In this document: one piece after another, positions 22,480-34,400 of the stretch | How the letters are laid out: every line of letters begins with the position of its first letter | Numbering within the stretch: position 1 is the stretch's first letter | Notes under the pieces: generated by a model | The model's database searches: none | What the model was told of the DNA's origin: nothing | Seen by the model: the letters and a program-made list of their open reading frames with translations, nothing else | Assembly: GCF_027579695.1 (NCBI RefSeq) | Contig: NC_083589.1 | Coordinates: 35,395,335 to 35,459,334, forward strand | Direction of reading: 5' to 3' | Length of the DNA stretch: 64,000 nt | Origin: Neoarius graeffei | Taxonomy: Eukaryota > Chordata > Actinopteri > Siluriformes > Ariidae | Program-made: the position numbers and the translations under genes

Positions 22480-25400
22480 CTTGAAGGTTTGCATAAGTCA
22501 AGTGAGAACAACATGAAGGAGTAAATATGTGTGCAGTTGTGTCACATTTGTCAGCACAAATAATGGCTGTGTTGTCTATTTCTTAGCATTAACATTCAGG
22601 GTTTTTATTGTTATTTTGGTCAAAAAAGAGTTGACTGAATGAAGGTCATGGTTAAATGTCCATCTATATGTTGCACCTACATGCCATGTGTATTAGCAGC
22701 TTTGTTCATAAAATAATCCCTGCAAATATATTTATTCACTTTGAATTCTTCATAATAAAAAAATGCACTGTGTTTTTTTTAAACACATGAGATGCATGAG
22801 ATGAAAATAACCCACATACATGAATAGCAGCATTGATGCTCATCCCAAACATGGAATTCCTAGATATGCACAATTCAGAGGAAGTCAGAGAGAAGTTAAA
22901 ATCGATATCAGTATGCAATATGCTAAGATTGCAAGTGTGTTATAATTTTTAACAGGCTCACCTCAGGACAAAACTGCTGTGGACACACATTTTTCTCTAT
23001 TTCAGTGCCTTCTCTTGTACAGTGAAATGTTACACAGGGGTTCTGGGGATCCCTCCATGTTCCACCCACCTGAGGTGTCCATGGGAAAAACATCAGTACT
23101 ATACACTCCATTTTACACATTTGTTCAGTGTTATACAGTATAGGTCTTCAAGCTTATTCACAAAAGGATAGTGTGGTGCATGTTTTCACTCCAGATAATC
23201 CATCCATTCATTATCCATAACCACTTATCCTGTGCAAGGCAAGCTGGAGCCTATCCCAGCTGACTATGGGCGACAGGCGGGGTACACCCTGGGAAGTCGC
23301 CAGGTCATTGCAGGGCTGACACATAGAGACAAACAACCATTCACACCTACGGTCAATTTAGAGCCACCAATTAATCTAACCTGCATGTCTTTGTACTGTG
23401 GGGGAAACCGGAGCACCCAGAGGAAACCCACACAGACACGGGGAGAACATGCAAACTCCACACAGAAAGGCCCATGTCGGTTGCTGGGCTCAAACCCAGA
23501 ACCTTCTTGCTGTGAGGCGACAGCGCTAACCACTACACCACCATGCCGCCCACGTCAGACAAGCAGAAGCCATTTCTGTTTCTGCTACTACTATTAGGTG
23601 CAGCTTCTCACTGGCTCGAATAATAAGTAAAATGAGAATTAGTATTAGAACTACCTCATGGTACGTATTAACTGGTATCTCCCCCGCTTTCTTTCACACT
23701 TGCACAATGTCGCAGTGCAACAAGTTTGCTTACAATTATTTTTCTTTGCACTGTAGAATCAATAAAGTTAGTTAAAACTTTGGACATGCTCACTCATTAC
23801 TATGAATAATACAAATAGTAATGAGTGTGTCCAAACTTTTGACTGGTTCTATCTATCTATCCATCCATCCATCCATCCATCCAACCTGCAGCAGCCGCAC
23901 CAGCCATTGGCAGATAAGCTCGAAGAGCTCTACTCTTTATTAAGTCCAGACAGCGTTGTTTAAATTTCCTAATGTGACCAGTAGTGGAAAATATCAAGCA
24001 TTCTTTAAGATAAATATGAATGTTATTGTAGAAAACACTAACAGTTCTTGGGCATTACACATACCCAGGAGTTAAGTTCAAATTTAGAAAGTGAGTGATC
24101 TCTACTTCTTTCATCTTGGTCAACAATTAATGATTAAAATCATTAATTCATTGACTTTCAGTAACCGTTTGATCCATCCATCCATCCATCCATCCATTAT
24201 CTGTAGCCGCTTAACCTGCACAGGGTCACAGGCAAGCTGGAGCCCATCCCAGCCTACCATGGGCACGAGGCGGGGCACACCCTGGACAAATCACCAGGTC
24301 ATTGCAGGGTCCCGTCTTATCGAGATCAGTAGAAATATTCCCATTAAATTATAGTACCTTCTCCACTTTCTGTACATATAGACCAAAACAGGATGGACTA
24401 CCTTATATATTGTTCCATTGTATTCACAAGTTTTCTCAGCTGTGAAAGAAAGGGATAAGCAAGGTTAATTACAACCATCTGGCAATGCTTTATGAGAAAC
24501 AATCAAGGTTTAATAAGTGACACTTATCAATCAACAACTAATCAATAGCATTATAAAGGATTTTGAAGTGTGCAGTAGTGTTTGAAACATGCATTAAGGA
24601 GCATACTGTACACTGGAACAAGCATTCCAGCTAATGAGAGCACACAGATATTATAGGGAGTGATAGTGATATTTTAGACACAGTGCTTTAACTTTCATGC
24701 TTTGTTTGCTTGATTAACAAACCCTCTCTTTATCATAAAAAGTAATATGATATTAATTAATATAAATATTAGTATTATCTTAAAATCTACAATTATAGCT
24801 CATCTTCACCTCAGTAATTTGTAGATATACACCGATCAGCCATAACACTATGGCCACTGACAGGTGAAGTGAATAACATTAATTATCTCATTACAGTGGC
24901 ACCTGCCAAGAGGTGGGATATGTTAAACAGTAAGAGAACAGTCAGTTCTCGAAATCAATGTGTTGGAATCAGGAAAAATGGGCAAGCGTAAGGATCTAGG
25001 GGAACCCATGTCCTAATGGTTAGAGATGCAGCTTTGGGACCAAAAGGTTGCTGGTTCGATTCCCTGGACCAGCAGGAATGGCTGAAGTGCCCTTGAGCAA
25101 GACACCTAACCCCCAACTGCTCCCCAAGCTGCTCTGGGTATGTTATACGTCGCTCTGGATAAGAGCATCTGCTAAATGCCATTAATGTAATGTAATCTGG
25201 CTAGATGACTGGGTCTGAGCCAGTCCAAAATGGCACATCTTGTGGGGTGTTCCCAGTATGCAGTGTTAGTGCCTACCAAAAGTGGTCCAAGGAAGGAGAA
25301 CCGGCAACAGGGTCATGGGTGTTGAAGTCTCATTGAGTCGCCATTCAAAGATAAACTTTTATGTTTCAAGTGGTGAAAATATAACTGCTGAAAAAGTTAA

Positions 25401-28400
25401 TGCTGGCTAAAACAGAAAGGTTTTCTCAGCAGTTTGTGCTTCAGTAGCTCTTCTGTGAGATTGGACCATGTGGGCTAGCCTTCATGCCCCATGCAAATCA
25501 ATGAGCCTTTGACACCCATGACCCTCTTTCCTTGTCCTTCCTTGGACTACTAGGTAGGTACGAGTAGGTACTAACCACTGGCTACCGGGAACACCCCAGA
25601 AGACATGACATTTTAGAGATGTTTAGATCCAGTCATCTAGCATCACAATTTGGCTCTTGTCAAAGTTGCTTAAATCCTTATGGTTGCCCATTTTTCCTGC
25701 TTCCAACACATCAACTTTAAGAACTGACTGTTCTCTTTCTGTCTAATATATCCCACTTCTTGACAGGTGATCAATGTTGTTCACTTCACCTGTCAGCGGT
25801 GTTAATGTTATGGTTGATCTGTGTATTACCAATGTTTATGGATATAAAGCCTCAAAATGATCCCTCCTGCAAAAGTAGGTGATCACACTATTGGTTTCTT
25901 TTTTAATGACCATTTAAAATAACTCGTTTTGAAATTAACTGAACTTAAGGGTTGTTACTGCTTTTTAGTAATTACAACACATGTACTGAAAAGCTGAACT
26001 GCAGTTGATGAAGTGCTAAATTACCGCATATCGGATTGTCGCAGCAGTCAGAGATGAGAGCATAGCCAGGACCGCATGTTGGAGGTGGAGGTGAAGGTTT
26101 TCGCCAACATTCTTCTGTCTTAGTTTGGTTACTGCATGTGCACATGTGGCACTTGGACTCCCATATTGCCCCAGGCTTAGACAGAGATTTGGAGGGCAAT
26201 CAGACACTTCGTGGGAAATAAACATCTTTTTTTCATGACAGTCTAATCAGTTTACAATTAATGGAAAGACCCCAGTATAACAATCTTTTATACATTTGTT
26301 TCTGAGCCATTTTTAGGCTTTGCCTTTACTGATGTGCATTAAGAAGGTGTGTGAAAAGGTCAAGATTTGTTTTGGGGGTTGGGTTAATAAATACATTCTA
26401 CAATGGTAATAATGCTTCAGGTGTTGTCTCATGCTCACTCATTAGTTTGTGGGTTACTGGTCTTAACATTGCATCATAGGTAATAGATAATATCTCACCA
26501 TCATGGGTTCTCCCAGTGGGCCTTTGCAGTCTAAAAAAAAGAAAGTAAACAAGGCATTTATGCATTTTTATCTCGCACAGGAAATGTCAGTTTAAAGGAA
26601 CAGTCCACCGTATTTCCATAATGAAATATGCTCTTATCTGAATTGAGACGAGCTGCTCCGTACCTCTCCGAGCTTTGCGCGACCTCCCAGTCAGTCAGAC
26701 GCAGTCAGACGCGCTGTCACTCCTGTTAGCAATGTAGCTAGGCTCAGCATGGCCAATGGTATTTTTTGGGGCTGTAGTTAGATGCGACCAAACTCTTCCG
26801 CGTTTTTCCTGTTTACATAGGTTTATATGACCAGTGATATGAAACAAGTTCAGTTACACAAATTGAAACGTAGCGATTTTCTATGCTGTGGAAAGTCCGC
26901 ACTATAATGACAGGTGTACTAACACCTTCTGCGCGCTTCGGCAGCACATTGATATCTGAGCTCCGTATCAATGCGCTGCCGAAGCGCGCAGAAGGTGTTA
27001 GTACGCCTGTCATTATAGTGCGGACTTTCCATAGCATAGAAAATCGCTACGTTTCAATTTGTGTAACTGAACTTGTTTCATGTCACTGGTCATATAAACC
27101 TATGTAAACAGGAAAAACGCGGAAGAGTTTGGTCGCATCTAACTACAGCCCCAAAAAATACCATTGGCCATGCTGAGCCTAGCTACATTGCTAACAGGAG
27201 TGACAGCGCGTCTGACTGCATCTGACTGACTGGGAGGTCGCGCAAAGCTCGGATAGGTACGGAGCAGCTCGTCTCAATTCAGATAAGAGCATATTTCATT
27301 ATGGAAATACGGTGGACTGTTCCTTTAAGTGCAATTAGTCAGCAATGAAAAGAAATACGAGCTCGGTAAGCACAAAGCCACACTTTGTTCCTACAAAAGC
27401 ATTTTGGTGACGAAGAAAGACATATGTACAAAATGTTAGTTTTAATTCAAGGGTATTTATATCTATATTGAAAATGTCAGTTCAACTGATGTGCCTGAAT
27501 TGTATAGCTTAATATATAGCTGATCTTCAACCCATATTATTTCAATTTATGTTTGTAAAATATGCCGACACAGCGGTCACAAGCAAATCATGATACTCTT
27601 TGTAAATGATTTTTTTTTTTAAATAATAAGCACCCACAGGTGCATTCAGGTACACAGATCTTCTTGTGTTCCTCAGCAAGTAGCATGTTGTCTGGGCAGA
27701 AGCAACCAGACCTCGGCATATCCAGAACTGTCCCCGGAACACGCACACTATGTGAAGAACATACATAACATAGACTCAGTGCATTTCAGCATTGTTAAAC
27801 AAAATAGACAAGCTGCTTGTGAAAACTACCCTCACCTGCCACAGCAGAAATCAGATGTGGTTCGCCGGCACTCAGCAAAAATCATTCCTTCAGGACAAGT
27901 TGTGTCTGAGAAAGGAAATGTTGTCTTAAAACATATAAAAGATTAGACAACATAAAGCATTTCAATATATGCTTGTATCTGTTTTGAACCCAACAGTTCA
28001 CGGATGCTTTACTATATATGCATTTAATTCAGCACTTATATTTAACACAACTTTAATTATATTGTCATTTCAACTTTAAGCTAGATTGTGCAATAAAATA
28101 ACCCTAACCCATGAGTACGTCATCACTTGTTTATCGCAATACATTATGGGCGATACCTGGGGTCAGCTCTACTATATTGTTTACTTTCGTCTTTGTTAAA
28201 CACTGCATTGTTCTGTCTAACCAGTTTTAACCATGCCTAAAGTGAAATGCTGTGTGTCTAACTGTGTCTCCACAATAGAGAGAACACCTAATTTGAGCTT
28301 TTATCAGCTGCCAGTCGAGGAGAAGAAAGAAATGGATAAGTTTCATCTGCAGTGAAAACCTTCGAACTGAATCGAAATGGACAAGTGTTTGTAGCTTACA

Positions 28401-31400
28401 TTTTTCTGGTGGGAAAAAGAAATATTTAAACTGTGACCCAGCAATATTTCCATGGTCTGCAGAATGGCCTTCGGTTATAGAAGATTATAACAATTGACAC
28501 TGTTCATCGTCTGAAACTAGCGATATTCCAAAGCCTGTAAAACAAAGAAGCATTCTTCGGCCTTTGCCTCTCAACATACCAAAGCACTCGGCAGCCGAAC
28601 AAGCCTGTCGGATTGATAAAACTCCCAAACCATGAAGGGTTCTCTTTCGGGTATGTATAATGTTCAGTGTACCTCACTAGTGCCATTTACTGAAGTAAAT
28701 GCATTTATACTGAACATGACACGGCAGATCAGCAGGTTTCCAAAGCTTTTTTTTTCCTGATATCAAGTTTTATTTAACTAATCACTCATTTATACAACCC
28801 CGATTCCAAAAAAGTTGGGACAAAGTACAAATTGTAAATAAAAACGGAATGCAACGATGTGGAAGTTTCAAAATTCCATATTTTATTCAGAATAGAACAT
28901 AGATGACATATCAAATGTTTAAACTGAGAAAATGTATCATTTAAAGAGAAAAATTAGGTGATTTTAAATTTCATGACAACAACACATCTCAAAAAAGTTG
29001 GGACAAGGCCATGTTTACCACTGTGAGACATCCCCTTTTCTCTTTACAACAGTCTGTAAATGTCTGGGGACTGAGGAGACAAGTTGCTCAAGTTTAGGGA
29101 TAGGAATGTTAACCCATTCTTGTCTAATGTAGGATTCTAGTTGCTCAACTGTCTTAGGTCTTTTTTGTCGTATCTTCCGTTTTATGATGCGCCAAATGTT
29201 TTCTATGGGTGAAAGATCTGGACTGCAGGCTGGCCAGTTCAGTACCCGGACCCTTCTTCTACGCAGCCATGATGCTGTAATTGATGCAGTATGTGGTTTG
29301 GCATTGTCATGTTGGAAAATGCAAGGTCTTCCCTGAAAGAGACGTCATCTGGATGGGAGCATATGTTGCTCTAGAACCTGGATATACCTTTCAGCATTGA
29401 TGGTGTCTTTCCAGATGTGTAAGCTGCCCATGCCACACGCACTAATGCAACCCCATACCATCAGAGATGCAGGCTTCTGAACTGAGCGCTGATAACAACT
29501 TGGGTCGTCCTTCTCCTCTTTAGTCCGAATGACATGGCGTCCCTGATTTCCATAAAGAACTTCAAATTTTGATTTGTCTGACCACAGAACAGTTTTCCAC
29601 TTTGGCACAGTCCATTTTAAATGAGCCTTGGCCCAGAGAAGACGTCTGCGCTTCTGGATCATGTTTAGATACGGCTTCTTCTTTGAATTATAGAGTTTTA
29701 GCTGGCAACGGCGGATGGCACAGTGAACTGTGTTCACAGATAATGTTGTCTGGAAATATTCCTGAGCCCATTTTGTGATTTCCAATACAGAAGCATGCCT
29801 GTATGTGATGCAGTGCCGTCTAATGGCCCGAAGATCACGGGCACCCAGTATGGTTTTCCGGCCTTGACCCTTACACACAGAGATTCTTCCAGATTCTCTG
29901 AATCTTTTGATGATATTATGCACTGTAGATGATGACATGTTCAAACTCTTTGCAATTTTACACTGTCAAACTCCTTTCTGATATTGCTCCACTATTTGTC
30001 GGCACAGAATTAGGGGGATTGGTGATCCTCTTCCCATCTTTACTTCTGAGAGCCACTGCCACTCCAAGATGCTCTTTTTATACCCAGTCATGTTAATGAC
30101 CTATTGCCAATTGACCTAATGAGTTGCAATTTGGTCCTCCAGCTGTTCCTTTTTTGTACCTTTAACTTTTCCAGCCTCTTATTGCCCCTGTCCCAACTTT
30201 TTTGAGATGTGTTGCTGTCATGAAATTTCAAATGAGCCAATATTTGGCATGAAATTTCAAAATGTCTCACTTTCGACATTTGATATGTTGTCTATGTTCT
30301 ATTGTGAATACAATATCAGTTTTTGGGATTTGTAAATTATTGCATTCCGTTTTTATTTACAATTTGTACTTTGTCCCAACTTTTTTTGGAATCGGGGTTG
30401 TAAATGTTTTGATACGACATTCTGAGATTTTATGTTGTTGTTGTTGTTGTCGTACTCGGTCAATCTCTAGGTTGTATGAATTCTTGTCACTTATGTCTTA
30501 CCTTCTCACCAAGCTTGATTTGGATTCAGATTTTCCTGCTGTAAACCCTCGACATGTTATCCACCTCTTTAAGTCACCAATTTCATTGTCTTCCATGACA
30601 GAGCATGGCAAAATTGCTCCTCTCACATCACTCTCACATAAAATTAATCTAACATCCACGATATTGAACAGCTACCGACCCCAGCTATCCTCCATAATGC
30701 ATTGCGGTAAATAAGTGATGATATAGTTATGCTTGGGGGCTATTAGACAGGCATTGGGAAATTTGCATGACGGGAGATACTTTTGGTGAGCTTAGACTTC
30801 ATTAAACCTAAGGTATGCTTTTAACTGTTGAGGAATTATCTTTAAAAGACAGACATATTCTGAATCAGCTGTATCGCAACAAGCTTATAGGGCATTTGCA
30901 ATCTCTACATGTGTCCTATGCATACAGGTAAACAGCCTCACCACAAATTCCACTGGTCAGGTTCCTCCAGCCAACACAGAAGCCTGTCTTCTTGCAGTGA
31001 TCAGCTAGATACTCTAGTGAGGAGCACACAGTGGCGTTGTTGTTGGACAAACAGAACTCAAACTTGCAGTTACTCATCAGCTTCTCCATGTCAATGTCCT
31101 CACTGCATTTACTGAACACTCTGAGATTCAAACAGAATAGTTACGTTAATTACACATACATATATGCTGCAAACAACCAGGAAAAACAAATGCAACAAGG
31201 AAAGACTGTAACACCATCCTTTGTGCAGGCAATCCCTGACCAGAATACACCTGTCCACACTGTTCCAGTGCTGAGTTTTCCAAAAGCATCATAGCATAAA
31301 GATCATTGTTAAATGGTTGAGCGAGCAGCACAATGAACACTCTCTCTCCTAGTTAAGATGCTCTTAGTGTTAAGAGGCTTTGGGGGAAACCCACCACTGT

Positions 31401-34400
31401 TCTGTTTGAATTTTCTAGCAATATAATTTTACTCTATTTAATTTTAAAGTACCTCTCATTGTTTCACTTCATCTCAAACAATATGGAAAATGAAATAGGT
31501 AAACAAAACTCCTTCCCATGGCTAGGGTATATTTATAAATAAGTGTATAAAATGTGTGCTTTGGAACAATGAGTTTTCTATCTTGGACTTTTTCTCTCTT
31601 TGGTAAGATAGGTTGTTTTGTTTGTTTTATTGTACTTTATTGTTCGAGGTGTACCAGTCAGTTAGTGAAGCAGTTAGTTAATCCCAAGTTACCTTTTCTG
31701 TCCATGTATCATACAGATTTTACCTCAGGTGTTTGGTTTTTCTTTCCCCCAGTTTGGTTATTTGCCAATTCCCACCCGCTAATTAGCTCTCTGTTTTATA
31801 CAACAGTTTCCAAACAGGGAGGGTGAAAGCTAGCTTTTGCTTCCTCTGAAACACACGAATCCAGCTCCTGTGTCATGTGTTTTTGCACAAGCACACTTTT
31901 ATTAAATCAGTATATGAGTACATATGAATATACTATTAACAGTATGTCGATACACTTAATTTAGAACACAACTATTAATGCACACCACTTTATCAAAATT
32001 CAGCAAATATTTTAAAAATACCATGGATTTGGAAATTCCATGGATAGTGAGATCGACGCACGGGTGTGGGCCGCCTCAGCTGCATTCAGACGCCTAAAGG
32101 ACCAGCTGTGGAATGCGAAATTGATACAGCTGAACACAAAGCTAAACGTCTACAGGGCTGTAGTGCTGAGCACATTTCTATATGGACTAGAGGTGTCAAC
32201 CCTATATGCCAGACATGTCCGACGACTGTCTGTCCTGGTTCAACGCCATCTCCGTGGGCTGAGGGGCATCACCTGGAAAGACCGTACTACCAACGTTGAA
32301 GTCCTGAGGCAGGCAAATATGCCGGCTTATGGAAGCCATGATTACCCGTTCGCAACTCAGATGGACCAGACATGTCATCAGGATGTCTGAAGAATGACTG
32401 CCGCCGGACCTGCTGTTTTCTGAACTGAAGGAGGGGACAAGGCCCTGTGGTCAACTGTGGCTGCATTTCAAGGACACTGTAAAACGTCGTCTGGGCCTGG
32501 CAGGTATCAGCTATCAGCAGCTAGAGAAGCTGGCGAATGACCGGATGGTGCACAGTAGTGAGGCAGGGCGCCGAAGCAGTACACAGAGACTGGGAAAACC
32601 GGGAAAACGAACGAAGACGTCGACGACATGCAGCCGACGCAGACCCCCGAAAATGAACATTGAACTTTCAAACTGTTTCTGACTATTTTCTGGGGTTTTT
32701 TTGTTTTGTTTTTTTAACTTGAAACTGTATTTTTTGTGCGCAGTACCATGTCCTAGTCTGTACTAGACTGACTGACAGTGATATGTTCCTTAACTCTGAA
32801 GCTGAAGACAAAGCTGAAACATACTTATGTCTGAGGAGTTCACAGAGAGGAGCTATGCAGGGTGGAGGAGGCCTTGGTGTTGGTAGGTCACGGTTACAAG
32901 GGACATGCCGGGGGGCTTGTCGGCAGTATGGTTTCAGTGGATCATCCTCTACCCAATCATACGCAGTCTTTTCACAGCAGTTCTCACTCTCAACCGAACC
33001 ATTTCTGCGTATACATGAGGGGCCTCCACAAATTCCTGTAAATGAGAATAAGAGGAACCTATAATGATGAAATATACACTCAGTCACTACATTTACATGC
33101 ACAAAATATTCTGTTTTTTGCCCTTATTTGGGAAAAGACAATATTCCTACTCAGTTGTTTACATGGCTCATGAAAATGAATATTCCATTAACATTTCCAT
33201 TTACACGCAGCCGTCCATACTCCGACTGTCTAGTTAGTTTGTGCACAAAGCACAGAGCAGACCGTAAACAGGCAAAAGGCCGTGTATGACAAACATCAGA
33301 AAAAAACCCATTGAGACACATATTTCAAATGTGCTGTATATATGTCCAAAGAATGCTCCATAATCCTGAATAATATCAGCATATCCCATGTATTAATCAG
33401 AAAGTAAACGAAATAATAGTGGAATATTAGAGTGCATGTAAACCTACTTACTGTCCACTTTATTAGGAACACCTGTACAACTGCACATTCAGTTATCCAG
33501 TCAACTAATCATATACTAGCAGCGCAATGCAAAAAAAAATAAAAATCATGTAGGCACAGGTCAAGCACTCCAGGTAATGTTCGCACCAATCAAGAATGAA
33601 GGAAAAGTGTGATCTCTGTGACTTTAACTGTGGCATGGTTATTGGTTCCAGATGGGCTGGTTTAAGTATTTCAGAAATTACTGATCTGGGATTTTCCCAA
33701 ATAGCAGTTTCTAGACTTTACACAGAAACGCCTGTGGGTTTAAACACCTTGTTGATAAGAGAGGTCAGAGGAAAATACCCAAACTGATTCAAGCTACCAG
33801 GAAGAATAGTTACGCAAAGAATTTATAACCCATACAATTAAACCAACATTGAGATGTAACTGATTGAGTTATTAATTACATTTCTTTGAAAGTTTTCTAT
33901 GCAATACATTAACAAGATATACATTACATTAACTATTTATATACAATAATACAACTTCATTAATTAAACATTGTCATTGTACTTTATTAAAGTACAATAA
34001 TGCCATAATAAGTGATATAACTATAACAAGGTTTATGACTATAGTACCTATAAATACACATCCTGGCACTATACATCTATATTAGTAATGTAATAATGAA
34101 AAACACTTTGAACTGATACAGTATGAAGCATTCACTTTTCAACATCCTTCATCTGTAGCCGCTTATCCTGTTCTACAGGGTCGCAGGCAAGCTGGAGCCT
34201 ATTCCAGCTGACTATGGGCGAGAGGCGGGGTACACCCTGGACAAGTCGCCAGGTCATCACAGGGCTGACACATGGACACAAACAACCATTCACACTCACA
34301 TTCACACCTACGGTCAATTTAGAGCCACCAATTAACCTAACCTGCATGCCTTTGGACTGTGGGGGAAACCGGAGCACCCGGAGGAAACCCACGCGGACAG

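Larger units (their letters stand above)
28120..30722 (+). mobile_element. THAP-containing DNA transposon (P-element-like?), with nested Tc1
   Basis: Inverted ends: CATCACTTGTTTATCGCAAT with ATTATGG and TGGGGTCAG at 28121-28172, and the complement at 30675-30721. Just inside the left end is a start codon and a THAP zinc-finger beginning (see next entry). The middle is occupied by a younger Tc1-like element (28795-30400). P-family transposons carry N-terminal THAP domains, which is why I suggest that class. Target duplication is not clear. Confidence 0.6.

Noticed and set aside
26813..27107. Two 74-codon frames with nearly the same protein on opposite strands
   Set aside because: They are the two arms of the palindrome, not a gene pair.
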